Assembly (NCBI RefSeq): GCF_021730395.1
Contig: NC_069377.1
Span: 46,702,501 to 46,766,500, forward strand
Reading direction: 5' to 3'
From: Mercenaria mercenaria
Lineage: Eukaryota > Mollusca > Bivalvia > Venerida > Veneridae
DNA: 64,000 nucleotides
Part shown: positions 43,320 to 56,203 of the stretch, in pieces
Layout of the letters: every line of letters begins with the position of its first letter
Numbering within the stretch: position 1 is the first letter of the stretch
Made by a program: the position numbers and the translations under genes
The notes under the pieces: generated by a model
The model's database searches: none
Seen by the model: the letters and a program-made list of their open reading frames with translations, nothing else
What the model was told of the DNA's origin: nothing

Positions 43320-44858
43320 TAACTGAAGGGATTATCCCGACATTGAACATTGCCAAAACCTGGTAAAACAGCGCGTCTGTCAGGAAGAAAAATGATTCTT
43401 TCAGACAAATTACGAATCTGTTTTCGTCCCATGGTATTGAAAGTCCAGATATATTTTACATTTCACGCAAATTCAAATACAAGTAAGGCGGAACGCCAGA
43501 CAACAAAAAAGAACGGAATCCTTTTAGCGCCATATTCAGTGATCGCATTCTAATGTGGCGAGATTTGAATCCTTGAAGTATGCAGTATATGCCCATTACG
43601 CTATAGTATGAAAATTATAGGAGGAATCAGGTATTAAAAGAAACTTGGACATAAATATGTGACAATGCGGATGCTTATCTCTTATTTTTTGAAATGTAAA
43701 CGTTTTTCACGGTTCAGAGTTCAGATGCACGAAATTCAACATTGGATCTGAAAACTAGACATTAAACCATAGGAAGGCCTTGATTGTCTTCATACTTACA
43801 TACCCATTGAAACGTTGCTGGACTTCATTTATCAGGGTACTAATGAACCTGACGTCATGCGGCAATTTGACGTCATAATGCTCCCTTACGTCAAACGTTA
43901 TTAATCGCAGAATATACATAGCATGACATTCTTCTTTGTTTGACTGGCAATGAAATAGAGGCTAGAATGCGTCATAAAATTTTTACGATAAAGAATATCT
44001 AATCACCACAAAATATTGGATAATTCAAGATAATTATGAAGGCCCTGTTAAAAGAAATCATGGTTTAGCATATTTATGAATACGACATAGAATCGTTGTC
44101 TTCTTTCGTCCGACTCGCTTTAGTGTCTCTTCTTTCTTTTCTGTAAAAAAAAAGAACTAACAACGTATCCACGAACAGCTTTCAAATGCTACTTCAATAA
44201 TATATAACAAAAAAGCTTTTCTCTCGTTATACATATCTGATGAAGGCCGAGTTTCTCACAGAGTTTACACAAACAATTTAGTGTGTTTTCCCTTAAACAA
44301 AAATTGATAAAACTGACATCTCGTTTTGCGCAAACAAATTTGTTAGAAGATATTATTTGCGCATTATATGAAGTATTTACCTAAATTCTGTATGAAGCAA
44401 TATACAAATCTATAAATAACATTCCAGAAGTGACTGTTCTATCAAACGGAATGAAGTGTGGGAATAATTTGGCATATGTCTTGAAGCCAAACATACCTGG
44501 AAAATACATAAACTAGTACCTCACTCAGTCTTATTGTTTTCTCAGCTTCATTTACAATTTTCTCTTTACCTGGGTATAACTGGTGCATGGTGTAACCAGT
44601 GTGTAGAGAACGAATATCATTTCTCCAGGTTTTTGGTGGAATCGGCAGAAAACGATAGCATATACCACCTGCGCCAGGTGATAAAAGATTTTTGGAATTT
44701 TGTAAACATAATAAAAATTGGAGTATTGTGGAAATATATTTAGAAGATTGAATTTTATTGTAATTTGTGGAAACGTTTCTCGGAGATAGTGAAAAAATCC
44801 GAATTGACAAGATTGAATTCCACTGTTGGGAGTATACTTAGCGAAAAGAAATAGGAAA
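43320..44858. other. Intergenic, upstream of the PDZ-domain gene
   Basis: No exon recognised. The 122-codon reverse frame at 44442-44810 shows no domain or splice signals. The 5' UTR of the PDZ gene may begin near the end of this stretch. Confidence 0.3.
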
Positions 44859-47328
44859 ATGACGACGGTGAATTTATCAAGGCAGTCTATAAACCAACCA
44901 TGGGGTATGAAGATCTGTGGGGGTCGTGATTTTAGGGTACCATTACAAATAAAGAAGGTAAGTTGTCATGTTTTACGTCCCAAAACGATATTTTATTGAA
45001 AATTTTAACCGTACATTCAAGATAATGCATATGAAATTAAGGGGAAAATATAAATTGCGAGAAAGTCATGGTGTATGTTTTAGCATTTTTATTTCAAAAG
45101 TGTCCAAGGTTACAGATGTTCGGTGTCAATTTTATCTAGGGAACTTGTGAGGCTATTATGCGGGTTTGACTGCATGAATATTATATTGTGAAAATAAATA
45201 AAATATCAGAGAATTTACATGGTGAAAATCTTTCGGCTTTGATAATTTGTCAAAATAATGGATATATATCAAAATGTTGCTAGTTTTGGAGAAATCCACA
45301 GAAAAAAATACACAGAGCAGACAGTGATGTCATCCAACCATCAAAAATTGGTAGAAACACAAATGTCATGGATTCGACATAAATTTTGACAACTTCGAAT
45401 GTAAAAAAGTTTGTTCTGCAAAATCATTTGAAATGAGCTAGTAACTGCTTATTTCTTCCAATATGACTATTGGCACCTGAAATATGAACTGATGCCCTCA
45501 ATGTCTAAGTGTTCTGATATTAAAGGGTCAATAGTCGTTTTCCTTGGTTGAATAATTTTAACCATTGACCACTTAAAGAGAACTAGTTGTCTATATTGAG
45601 CACATGTTTACTAATGGGTCAATCCCTTAAAAATGTGAAATGTCATGTAATAACATATGCATACTATGTACCGGCGTTTTTATAATGAGTCATGTAATAA
45701 TATATAACAATACTTGATGTACTGTAATAACCTCTAATGAGATGATACTAATTGGTAAAGACTAAAACACAAAAAACACAATACGAGATTACATGGAAGA
45801 GCCATATGGTAGCACTGCTACTAATTTTATCACTAATATCAGGTTCTTGAAAACTTACCCAGAACTACCTATTGTCTGACAACTACATATGAGCCGCGCC
45901 ATGAGAAAACCAACATAGTGGGTTTGCGACCAGCATGGATCTAGACCAGCCTGCGCATCCGCGCAGTCTGGTCAGGATCCATGCTGTTCGCTTTCAAAGC
46001 CTATTGGAATTAGAGAAACTGTTAGCGAATAGCATGGATCCTGACCAGACTGCGCGGATGCGCAGGCTGGTCTGGATCCATGCTGGTCGCAAACCCACTA
46101 TGTTGGTTTTCTCATGGCGCGGCTCATATATACATTGGCAAGATATCATCAGTTACTACCAAAATACCTGTTCAAGACTAACTCATCTAGAAAACATGTT
46201 TCCGTAATGCCAACACCATTAGCAGTCAGCTGGAAGCACTACCATCAATATACCAAACCTGGTTAAAGGGACACGCATTCAGGCAGTCTGACGTTGAAAT
46301 GCATACAATGTATCAAAACTTATTGATGAATATTTATGTCCATGTTTTATAATAAAGTACAGCTATTGTCAATCAAATTTTACAGCGTGGCTGACGCCAA
46401 AAAAAATGTTTTTTCTTTAGAATGCATATAATATTTGAGCGTTTTATATAAATGAATTCTGCAAGAACTCAAATGTGTTGCTTTGTTTTATTCTTGTACG
46501 TAAAAATACTAACAAATGAAAGTAGTTTTTTTTTCTAGAAAGAAGACATCATCCGGGGCCTTGTCTCTTTAACATATTATATATAGGATCAATGTATTGC
46601 TGATAGTCGAAATTATTTTATTCTCACAACAACGTACTGTTTTCTTTTTTCTTTTAGTACGCCCCTGTGATTCACTAAAGTCTGTAAACTGGGAGAATAT
46701 AAGTTATGTTTTATTTATTTTTATTGTTTTAGCAATTTTGTAAATCTATCAGCGGATCATTTGCGAAGTGTTGACAGATTGTGAGAGTTGCAAGTGCATG
46801 ATATATCAAACGTTCATCAGAGTTATGTATATATCTCAGGCACGTGTTAAGGCCAAAAGTAGTTATGCTGTGAAAGTGCATTTTTCTTCAAAATGTGTAA
46901 AATCTGGCAGTTCTATTAGTTTGACCTAAAAGTAATGAATAACTTCATGTACAAATTTCATAAAGATACGGTCGGTACCTTACCTTAGTGCCAGGTGTAT
47001 GTTATTTTATTAACTCGAAATTTTAAGATACTTGCTCGAAATTTTGAGTAACTGTTTCGAAATTTCGTGTTTTTTTTCTCCACCGTAATATACGTAGATA
47101 TATAGATTCTGGTCAAGATAAGGCACCTTGTGTAGCCCTCGGGTAGCCCCAGAAAGTTATATTTTACTATATACTGTTTATACCACTAAGGATCAATTTG
47201 TTCATAATACGTTATTTCAATTTATGTTACATACTTAGGATGAATGTTATTACGTTAGAGGACCATGTGTTAGGCTGGCTATAGCCAAATATGTTATCCT
47301 CTTTAAATAAAGTTATTATTATTATTGA

Positions 47329-47376
<48 letters not shown>

Positions 47377-49517
47377 GTAAGGTGACTGCATGGCAGCGTT
47401 CGCTGTTGAAAATATGATTTTAACCATGTTTAGTCCGTAACGTTTGAACCAGTAAGGCAAGGAAATATAGACTTACCCTATCTGACCGCGTAGATACGAG
47501 TCCGACAAAAAAAAAACGGTTACTTAAGTAGCCCAAGACTTTGAAGAGAAGTCAGAGGTGACCGGTGTTCGAAGTTAGCAGTTGATTAAAGAGGTCCATA
47601 ATCCAATCACGAAACAAATGGTCCTTTAATATGAGAGTGAACAGGTGTATCATGTTACATTTTGAGAAAAGCAGGCGAAAAAAAAAAAACACAACAGAAG
47701 TTAAGTTAGAAATACAACCTGAAAAATACGAATTTATTAGGCGTAAAAAAATTGTTTGTTTCCGGTATCCCGACCTACCCTTAATTTTTGGCCCGACCCT
47801 AAATGTTTTTATGGCCTTGGAGAATATTTTTTTCAACTTTTTAACAAAAAGATGCAAAACTGCACTTTTTATGCTTTAAACATGGCCAGTGATGTTAGAA
47901 ATCAACTTACTGATGCTCTAAAGGCATAACCCCCTTATTTGTAATCATTTTTTGACAAAAAAATAATTTCCGAAAAGTCTCCCTTAATAAAAACAATTTC
48001 CAAAAAAAAAAAAACATTCCGACCTACCTACCCTAATTTTTTTTAGCATGTTACCGGAAACAAAGAATTTTTTTTAGGCCAAATGCTGAAAAAAAAAACA
48101 TGTTATACCAAATCAGTGGTTTCATGTTCGAAAACAAGATAAACCAAAACTTTACCCAAGAAATACAAATCTTTAGTACAAAATCCCAAACAGAGTCATT
48201 TTTTTTTTTGCTTACTCACTATATAAATTTATACATTTGAAAAGGATTTTCTATATTTGAAGTAAAATCTAAAAATAAACTTCGTCCAAAAAGAATAATC
48301 CAGAAATACAAATTTCAAGCATGGAAATAATTCTCCGAGTTATGGTTCTTGGTCCACTTTCTCATCTAATAATGATGAATGACGATTAAGTGGTCTACAG
48401 ACAGCTTTGATAGTTTTCGAGAAGAGTTAACATGATCAAAAAGGGTTGCGCAAAAGATATTTAACTTTGGACATGCACGGATGCAGCATTCATTTAAAGA
48501 CTCGTAAAAATACTTAGCTATCACCTATTTTATATGCAGTGGTCTCTGAAGGTAAACGCTGCAGAAGTTAGGATATTCAGCAGTAATTCATACATAAAAC
48601 AGTAGGTAGCTCAGCTAATAGAAAATGTAGTAATCAAGTTCAATTAGCGTTTATCTAATTGCTCATTGAGTATCGTACACTGATAACTCTACTAGCAGGT
48701 GCACTGATAATTGCAGAGAATGCGTGCATGTACACAGTGCCATCATAACAGAGACACAAAGGATCTATCATACTATATCAATATAAACCATTTACTTCTG
48801 TTCATTGATCTTTAATTTCATCACAAGATAAGATCAAGGACAGACTGACATCAGCCGTTTTATTTTTAAAAAATAAATCTCCCTGCCAAAAGATCCTTTT
48901 TAATAACACTTTCTGAACATTATCTCTCGACTTTAACGAATGAGCCAAGAAAAAGTCTCATTGGCAGAAATATGAAAATATGAAAAAATATAGACAGACT
49001 GTTGAAAGTCTAGACATGTTCACTACCACAGATTGTGAAAAAAAACTAATATATTTTTACCAATAAACCAGCCAGGCTTTTATGGTCTCATGGCATTTTT
49101 TTTATTATAAGACATTTTAATTGCTTAATTTTCAAGGATGTTCGTGTTAGGCAATAATGTCTAGACGTATTAATTCGATTTAGAATAAGATTTAATCAAG
49201 GTATACAAGTCATAGCATCAATCGTGTCTGGCATCATATTATATTGTGCTTTAATTTAGCCGAAAAAAGGACAATTTACCGACGTTGTCGCTTTATTCAG
49301 CTTAGAAGGTGTATAATGTAATTTCTATATAATTTATCAAATGATGTAGAATAAAATTTAATCTTCAGGTTGACCCAAACTCGCCAGCAGCCGGGTACGT
49401 TAACAGTGGTGATGGAATCAAGGCTATCGGGGGAACCAGCGCAGATAATCTGACACATATGCAGGCCCATCAGCTCATAAAAAGTGCCGGAAACCATCTA
49501 CAGCTCACAGTGCTACA
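44859..49517 (+). CDS. PDZ-domain protein of the ALP/Enigma/Zasp (PDLIM/LDB3) type, exons 1-2
   Basis: Exon 1, 44859-44957, starts ATG ACG ACG GTG and encodes 33 residues including QPWGMKICGGRDFRVPLQIKK, written in part: PWGMKICGGRDF then PLQIKK. Exon 2, 49369-49517, encodes VDPNSPAAGY, GDGIKAIGG, THMQAHQLIKSAGNHLQLTV. Both junctions are GTAAG/CAG and phase 0 between them. Together they make one complete PDZ domain at the extreme N-terminus. PWG(F)xxxGGxDF and the THxEAQxLIK helix are hallmarks of the Z-disc/actin-associated ALP-Enigma family, where this PDZ binds alpha-actinin. The usual F after PWG is M here, which changes the carboxylate-binding loop. LIM domains are not seen in the window: either they lie further on, or this is a PDZ-only form (see next entry). 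Confidence 0.85.
45890..46126. mobile_element. Palindromic MITE, copy 4
   Basis: Full-length copy, nearly perfect palindrome, in the first intron of the PDZ-domain gene. The arms match copy 1 almost base for base, so the family was active relatively recently or the arms are homogenised. Confidence 0.8.
46127..47221 (+). other. Part of PDZ-gene intron 1, nothing recognised
   Basis: AT-rich DNA; no exon between the two PDZ exons is required by frame and none is seen. Confidence 0.3.
47222..47375 (+). mobile_element. Probable retroposon 3' end with (ATT)n tail
   Basis: 'cctctttaaataaagttatt' leads into an (ATT)n array (47312-47375). This is typical of the 3' ends of some LINE or SINE copies, but no coding part is present. 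The microsatellite itself is certain. Confidence 0.4.
47738..48080. mobile_element. 343-bp MITE-like element with ~28-bp inverted ends
   Basis: Left AGGCGTAAAAAAATTGTTTG, tttccggta; right taccggaaa, CAAAGAATTTTTTTTAGGCC, its imperfect complement. 'ccgacctaccct' occurs near both ends in the same orientation. Lies in PDZ-gene intron 1. Confidence 0.6.
48081..49368 (+). other. Remainder of PDZ-gene intron 1
   Basis: No repeats with definable ends and no exon. Confidence 0.3.
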
Positions 49518-49796
49518 GTAAGTTGTTCAAACTAATTCAGAAAAGCCTAGGAAAGCCTTTATGGTATTGCAGTTTTCTCAAACTTTTACATGAATTACTA
49601 TAATCACGGCTTCCGAAGCAATAGAAGTGATAAATGCAAAATAAACGATGAGTGTAACCACTACTTTCTCACTTTTTAGTTCGATAATCTAATAAGACTA
49701 CACTTACAGTAATTGCATTGGCGGGACTAAAGTATAATAAACTCTTATCATTTGCACCATTAAATAACGACCAGATATTTATTTTGAAGATCCATT

Positions 49797-49978
49797 TGAG
49801 CCGCGCCATGAGAAAACCAACAATGTGGGTTTGCGACCAGCATGGATCCAGACCAGTCTGGTCAGGATCCACGCTGTTCGCTTTTAAAGCGTACTGCAAT
49901 TAGAGAAACCGTTAGCGAACAGCATGGATCCATGCTGGCCGCAAAGCCACTATGTTGGTTTTCTCATGGCGCGGCTCA
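49797..49978. mobile_element. Palindromic MITE, copy 5 (internally deleted)
   Basis: Both ends intact, but both arms lack most of the cagactgcgcggatgcgcagg block. It lies 45 bp before the candidate third exon of the PDZ gene (50024). Confidence 0.76.
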
Positions 49979-50023
49979 TATATCTTCCAATCATAATGTA
50001 GTCAAAGGTACACCTATGTTTAG

Positions 50024-50111
50024 CACTGGAACTGCAGATGCAGTTCCTCTAGAACAAACATATAGGTCTAACCCATATCAAAACACGGACCATGATAGAC
50101 CCAAAACATGA
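50024..50111 (+). CDS. Candidate terminal exon of the PDZ-domain gene
   Basis: Exon 2 ends in phase 2 (CA|). An acceptor at TATGTTTAG| (50023) would join it in frame to 28 codons and TGA, giving H then TGTADAVPLEQTYRSNPYQN and TDHDRPKT. The total protein would be 111 residues, PDZ plus a short polar tail. The peptide looks coding, but the pyrimidine tract is weak and a palindromic MITE ends 45 bp upstream. AATAAA lies near 50369. Alternative: chance frame, with the real next exon elsewhere. Confidence 0.4.
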
Positions 50112-50431
50112 TGAACTTGGTTATCTAATGTTATATATACACGTTTGGTTTTAAAGGCCTAGATTCACTACTAAATAAGTGTCCCCCGCCCCCCCCCTCC
50201 CACCCCAAATCCAATATACAACTCCCATCTTATCTGCTGCTTATCAGCGATTATGCAACAGTAACTGATTAGAGGGCAATTAGCACAGCAGGGACCCCAA
50301 CTAGACCATGAAGATGTGTGCAGTGGAGTTGAAAGAAATTAATTTTTCTTCAGTGAATGTGGAATGATAATAATAAAAGTTATTATTTTGATATTATATG
50401 ATATAATAACTATTACTTTAATGTAATAATA

Positions 50432-50463
<32 letters not shown>

Positions 50464-53400
50464 TGATTATTATTATCATTATTATTATATTATATTATAT
50501 ATAGGATGATAAAATATACAGTAATAATATTGAAAATAATAATGATAATAAAACACAAGTATAGTGAAAACTTTATCAGTTCTTTGTGCTGACCAACAAT
50601 ATTTTGATTTTCTTGTATTCATGTAATCAACATTATTTGAATATAAAATTACTGTGTTCCATCTATATTCAATTTTCATTTTCAGTATGTTGCCAAGTTA
50701 CTTTTTCATGCTTTGCTTTGTAAGTTTGAAATGCACATTCTGTTTTCAGTTTTAGACAAATATTATTTACAGTATTCTGCAAGTATTAGATGAGTGAAAG
50801 TCACATTTTTCTGAAATATCACAATTCTCCAGACAGAATTTGAAAAAATAAAAACTTGCGTATTTCTTTAAGTATTAAGTTTCTCATTATTTCATTATTG
50901 TGGAAATAAGTTTCTGATTATTTTATTATTGTGTCTGATTAAAAAATATTTTTCTTCACATAGAAATGCAAAAAAAAAAGACTAGTATAACTTTAAAAGT
51001 TATCAATTATTATTTAATTTAAAGTAAATTACATTGTTTCCACTTCTCACGAATTGATACACTTGTAAGGTAGACTGACTCTCCAATAAACAATGACCCT
51101 TGTTTATTGGAACCATACTGTGATGGTCATTAGCCCCCAACTGTGCAGGTGAAGACAGAAATCCCTTGGCCCACTGCCAAAATCTAGGCCTTTAAGAAAT
51201 AAATACACACAAAAACACTTTTCTCTATTCATTTGACGTCAGTTTAGAGGTAAAAACGTAAACAGTATATTTTTGTCTCTATTTTTCTTACACATTCCAG
51301 TTTATCACTGTCGTGTAAAGATATCAGGTGGATCTTGTATCCCTGACTTGCTATCAGTTCTCTCTAGGAAACTGCTTAGATTGTAATCAGCACATCTGAC
51401 TGTAACAGTTTACAAGAAAGTAATAAGTCCTGGCAAATAACATTGATAAATATTTTCTAATGCCTACCAGGTATATCAGCACGAGATACCTGTCGGCGTA
51501 TGCTGGAATTTACATAATGCCTACTTACAAAATGTAGTAGATGATACAGACATACAGAAACAAACTTAAAGACTGAATGTTCTCTGTATATTTCATGTAT
51601 GTATTAACCACAATTATTGTTACAAAAAATCACATGAAGATGGTCTCGCTGTTATCAGTATCAGTACTAACCCAGAAAATTACAGACCAACCTTTTTATT
51701 TCCGCCGTGTAGAGCTGTGATGGTAGGCTAACTGTAGATCGCAAAAAATATTTTTCGCTGAGCTTGTATTTTGTCATTGTTAGCAAAATGTTATCCAAGT
51801 GCCAAAAACTCTAACTGCAAGTGCAAGCTATTTGTATCTGTATAAAAACAAAATATACTGATTTTTAAAGGGAAAGGCAATGCTGTTCATATTTTAACTC
51901 CATATCATTAAAAGAAAAGAAAGAATTTTCAAAATCGACTTAAAAATGAGAAAGGTATGAGTATTTAAATATTTGATCAAAATGGCAGCCATTTTGTTTC
52001 CATGGCAACAAAAAACAAAATGGCGGATTTATTAAATTTCTGAATACGTATTTGAATTAATTTCTCTACATTTTCCAGCTATAAGGAAAGAAATTACCAT
52101 GTTCCACATCTTACACCCAAGAAACATATGAAATTAATCTATTTAAAAAGTTATTTGCTAAATAAAGAATTCAGCAGTGTGTAAATGACGTCATAAACGC
52201 ACTAAAATGGCTGCCTCCATGATCAGCCATTTTCTTGAATTTCAAACTGCCATATCTTTTTCAATAATGACCCGATTTTAAAAATTCTTTCAGCGTCATG
52301 AAAGGCTTGATGATGGCTTTCATATCAAATTAACTTATTTTCAGGCTTTCCTTGGCCTTTAAGTTAATGGTTCCGCATTGACAATTATCAATTTCTGTAC
52401 GTATTCTCCGTATACGACGGCCTTCTCCGGTTGTTAAAGAATGCCGAAATCCTATACGGAAAATACGTAAATGCACGGAAATTGCCGATTGTCGTTACGG
52501 GTACATGTTCTACATTGCAGGGGCCATTTCAAGGAAGTAACAGGAATAAAGCCAAAGGGTCCTATCAAGTTTTCACCATGGAGAAATAAACAACAGTAGA
52601 AACGTATATCCAACAGTGAAACATTGGTCAGAAAACAACATCTGCAATTTGTTATGCTCCAGATTTCGAGTTTAATGAACACTAAAAGCTTCAGCAAAAT
52701 TTAGAATTTTTTGACTGTTGAGAATTTCCGTGATGAATATGTACATTCCAACTGTTTAGTTCTGTGGGAAAAGTCACGGAAAACTTTATATAACACTTAC
52801 TTCCGCTAGCGGACGAAGAATGATCTGCATCCCTATAGAGGCCACAATGGATCTGCATTAGAATATGTTTGCTGCCCCAATACCCAACCCAAATTTTGAA
52901 CCAGAACTGAAGAACTTATCGTGTGATTTTTTATTTTTATTTTTTTAGTTTTCTCGGCATTTTTTGCCTAAACTAGCATCTATTTAATGTTTTCAAAAAA
53001 GGTGGTAATACAGTCAATAATAATGATTTTTACTTGATTTGAACTGAACAGACACATACAGGAATAGTTCGAAAATGGGAAGTGCAAAGTATTAATAAAA
53101 AGCAACAGTATCACACGATGCCGGCTGTGAGATTGATGAGATTGACATAACGTTTATTATGTTTTGATCACCATATCTAATGCTTGATTCACATTATTAT
53201 GTAACATATTGTGACTCTATTTTTATCTTTCAAAAATAATAATAGATGAAACATATATAAAATTGTAAACGGATAGGCAGGCGGTAGCTATTATGACGTT
53301 AAACCTGTTTCTTTCTTATGTGCAAAAAGCGTTAATTTTTTCCAGTATCTATGTTAATAAATCATTTTCTTACAGTACCTTATTCTACTCGACAAAATTA

Positions 53401-54055
53401 TAAGAACAAAGAATGACTTTTCTTCGAGTTTGTTTCTTTTATAAAAGAAAAAAAAAAACAACTCAACAACAACAAAATATTCAAACAACCGATTATGGTA
53501 AGAATGTGTTCCTTATAATGTGAAGCAAGCAATAATATAAGCAAACCAGTGATTTCCGTCCTCTGCTGAAAATAGTCTTAAATCACTTTATGTTTTGTAT
53601 ATCGAGGTGACCATATCTGTATTTCAATGTGTGCATTATTTTGTTCCTTCCAGTGTATATTTTGCATTTTTGTCATTATACATATTTAGATTTTTTTCTC
53701 GTAGAGGCTACCCTTTGGTTAGGGCTTAATATATTTATCGCATATGATTTTTGTATCCTTTCGAATAATATTTACAGAGTGTAAAAATGTCTTTTTCCAA
53801 TTGTACAAGATTGTCTCGTGGTTCACCAGCTGAATACTTGCAGTAATTTTTACCTGCAGTCTTGTATCTCCCTGTAATGACATTTTCTATCATTTCGAAC
53901 AGTGAGATGCAAGTCAGCTACAATAATCCGCGATTGGTTTAAGACTTAGAACACTGTATTCAGTACTATTACGAGTCGGTACTTTAGACTTTTAAGATTG
54001 TTCAAATTTTCATTTGCCCTAAATTAACGCAATTTAAAGACATTTTATACCAGTA
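50112..54055. other. Long stretch without recognised genes
   Basis: Contains an (AAT)n microsatellite at 50434-50470 with neighbouring ATT-rich repeats to 50505. At 51840-52340 there are two 'aaaatggc(g/t)g' segments that may belong to an old repeat. A few short open frames have no protein character. If the PDZ gene continues to LIM exons, this would be intron. Confidence 0.35.
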
Positions 54056-54221
54056 TACCCAGCAAACATTGCATATATACTAGTAGCCGACATAGGACCG
54101 AAGCGAATTTCAGATTGGGCTTCACCTCAATTTACGCAGTATCAGTCTGGCATAGTTTTCGACATATATCAGCTGAATGTCGGCCCTATGTCGTTCCAAT
54201 ATACTAGTGTTTGCTGGGTAG
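54056..54221. mobile_element. Palindromic MITE with ACCCAGCAAACA ends
   Basis: TACCCAGCAAACATTGCATA at the left and ACTAGTGTTTGCTGGGTA at the right, with a second inverse pair inside (gccgacataggacc / gtcggccctatgtcg). TA flanks suggest a TA target. 'CCCAGCAAAC' ends are common in invertebrate MITEs. Confidence 0.68.
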
Positions 54222-54544
54222 GTCCCAATAAATAGAAAATGTTCTCTGCAGAACGCGACATACGATAAAAAAAAATAGAAAAAAAAAGAATATTTGTGCA
54301 AAAAATTTGTTTTATCTCTGTGTAAATGACAGTTCTATTCTCTGTTTAATTAAGACAGTTATGTAAATTTCTTTGTGAATATTATGATTTATTGTGTGCT
54401 TTACGTGTTTACAGTTGCAAATGAAATAAAGGGATGTTTAGAGTTTACATTATGTATGGATGGAAAATAAAGACAATTTACGTTTGAAACCTTTACAGCT
54501 GTTGTGTTATTATAATCTTATCAATTTAAACAATATAAATGACA

Positions 54545-54712
54545 GTATTTGGGCACTAATCACAAGCGGTCGGTCATGAGTTCAATTCTAAATAAAGGCT
54601 GGATTAGATATAAATCCCTGTGATATATACGTTAGATCATGCACGTTAAAGAGTCAAGCCAATCTCGGGTATTGGAGTATCTATAATATATTATTCTGGC
54701 CTCCAAAACAGT
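54545..54712 (+). mobile_element. SINE fragment
   Basis: B-box-like GGTCATGAGTTCAATTC at 54571-54590, then 'gatcatgcacgttaaagag', a word also present in the element at 9430. Head is incomplete. Confidence 0.4.
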
Positions 54713-54718
54713 AGAGAT

Positions 54719-55325
54719 TGCCTCTGTGTATGTAGAATTCGCCTTTGTTGTGTATGTAGAATTCACCATTGTTGCCTTTGTTGTGTATGTAGAATTCGCC
54801 TTTGTTGTATATATAGAATTCGCCATTGTTGTGTATGTAGAGATTGCCTTTGTAGTGTATGTAGAATGTGTCATTTTTGTGTATGTAGAGATTGCCTTTG
54901 TTGTGTATGTAGAATTCGCATTGTTGTGTATGTAGAGATTACCTTTCTTGTGTATGTAGAATTCGCCATTGTTGTGTATGTAGAGATTGCCTTTGTTGTG
55001 TATGTAGAATTCGCCTTTGTTGTATATATAGAATTCGCCATTGTTGTGTATGTAGAGATTGCCTTTGTAGTGTATGTAGAATGTGTCATTGTTGTGTATG
55101 TAGAGATTGCCTTTGTTGTGTATGTAGGATTCGCATTGTTGTGTATGTAGAGATTACCTTTCTTGTGTATGTAGAATTCGCCTTTGTTGTGTATGTAGAA
55201 TTTGCCATTGTTGTGTATGTAGAGATTGCCTTTGTTGTGTATGTAGAATTCGACTTTGTTTTGATGCAGAAATTGCCTTTGTTGCATATGTACAAATCGC
55301 CTTTGTTGTGCATCTACAAATCATC
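54719..55325. repeat. 24-bp minisatellite with 215-bp higher-order period
   Basis: Monomer GTGTATGTAGAATTCGCC + TTTGTT, alternating with an AGAGATTGCC variant. The ordered set of variants beginning TTTGTTGTATATATAGAATT at 54801 repeats at 55016, an offset of 215 bp (nine monomers less one base). As 24 is a multiple of 3, several frames stay open on both strands and give periodic peptides (FVVYVEFA, TYTTKANS). I take these as by-products, not genes. Confidence 0.93.
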
Positions 55326-55407
55326 GGATCCTCTTTGATATGCCAGCTGACTTACTTATTTTTACAATTACACTAAATAAAATTCTTTTTAGAAAAAGTC
55401 AATAATA

Positions 55408-56203
55408 AAAACAAGAGGGCCATGATGACCCTATGTCGCTCACCTGAGTTGATCTGGCCTCCTGACCTAGTTTTTGACCCCACATGACCCAGTTTCAAAC
55501 TTGACCTACAGATCATAAACAAGTGGGGCCTCTAGAGTGTTAACAAACTTTTCCTTTGATCTGGCCAACTGACCTATTTTTTGACCCCACATGAACCAGA
55601 TTCAAACTTGACCTAGAGATCATCAAGACAAAAATTCTGACTAATTCTCATGAGTTTCAAACTTAAACTTGTGATTTCTAGAGTGTTAACAAGATTCTCC
55701 TTTGATCTGGCCTAGTGACCCAAAATGACCCAGTTTTTAACATGACCAAGAAATCATCAAGACAAACATTCTGACCAAGTTTCATAAAGATTGAGTGCAC
55801 AACTGTTGCCTCTATAGTGTTCATAAGCTTTTGTTTTGATTGGACTGGGTGACCTAGATTTTAACCCCACATGACCCATATTCAAACCTGACCTAAATTT
55901 CATATAGACAAACATTTTGACCAAGTTTCATAAAGATTGAGTCACAACTGTGGCTTCTAGTGTTCACGAGCTTTTCCTTTGATCTGGCCCACTGACCTAG
56001 TTTTTGACTCCATATGACCCAGTTTCAAACTTGACCTAGAGATCATCAAGACAAACATTCTGACCAAGTTTCATAAATATTGGGTCACAACTGTGGCCTC
56101 TAGTGTTCACAAGGCAAATGTTGGAAGGACAACGCATGTCGCACCGCCGCACAATAACCGGTCACAATAGCTCACCTTGAGCACTTTCTGCTCTGGTGAA
56201 CTA
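55408..56203 (-). repeat. Dispersed repeat, minus orientation, relative of 13036-13646
   Basis: Starts AAACAAGAGGGCCATGATGA with the hairpin AGGGcCatgatGaCCCT (55416-55432). Contains about five units with 'tgacctagtttttgacccca' and 'aagtttcataaagattg'. Ends with AGCTCACCTTGAGC...GCTCTGGTGAACTAG. It is inserted inside the 24-bp minisatellite region. Confidence 0.7.

Noticed and set aside
44442-44810. 122-codon reverse-strand open frame upstream of the PDZ gene
   Set aside because: No motif, no splice or start context, and residue composition like random AT-rich translation.
45935-46207. 90-codon frame ([11 protein letters not shown]...) also seen at 39052 and 49842
   Set aside because: It lies in the palindromic MITE and appears wherever that repeat occurs; not a gene family.
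54632-55338. Open frames of 69-138 codons on both strands (periodic YVEFA and TYTTKAN peptides)
   Set aside because: They arise because the 24-bp tandem monomer is a multiple of three; frames are open in several registers on both strands and lack any flanking gene structure.
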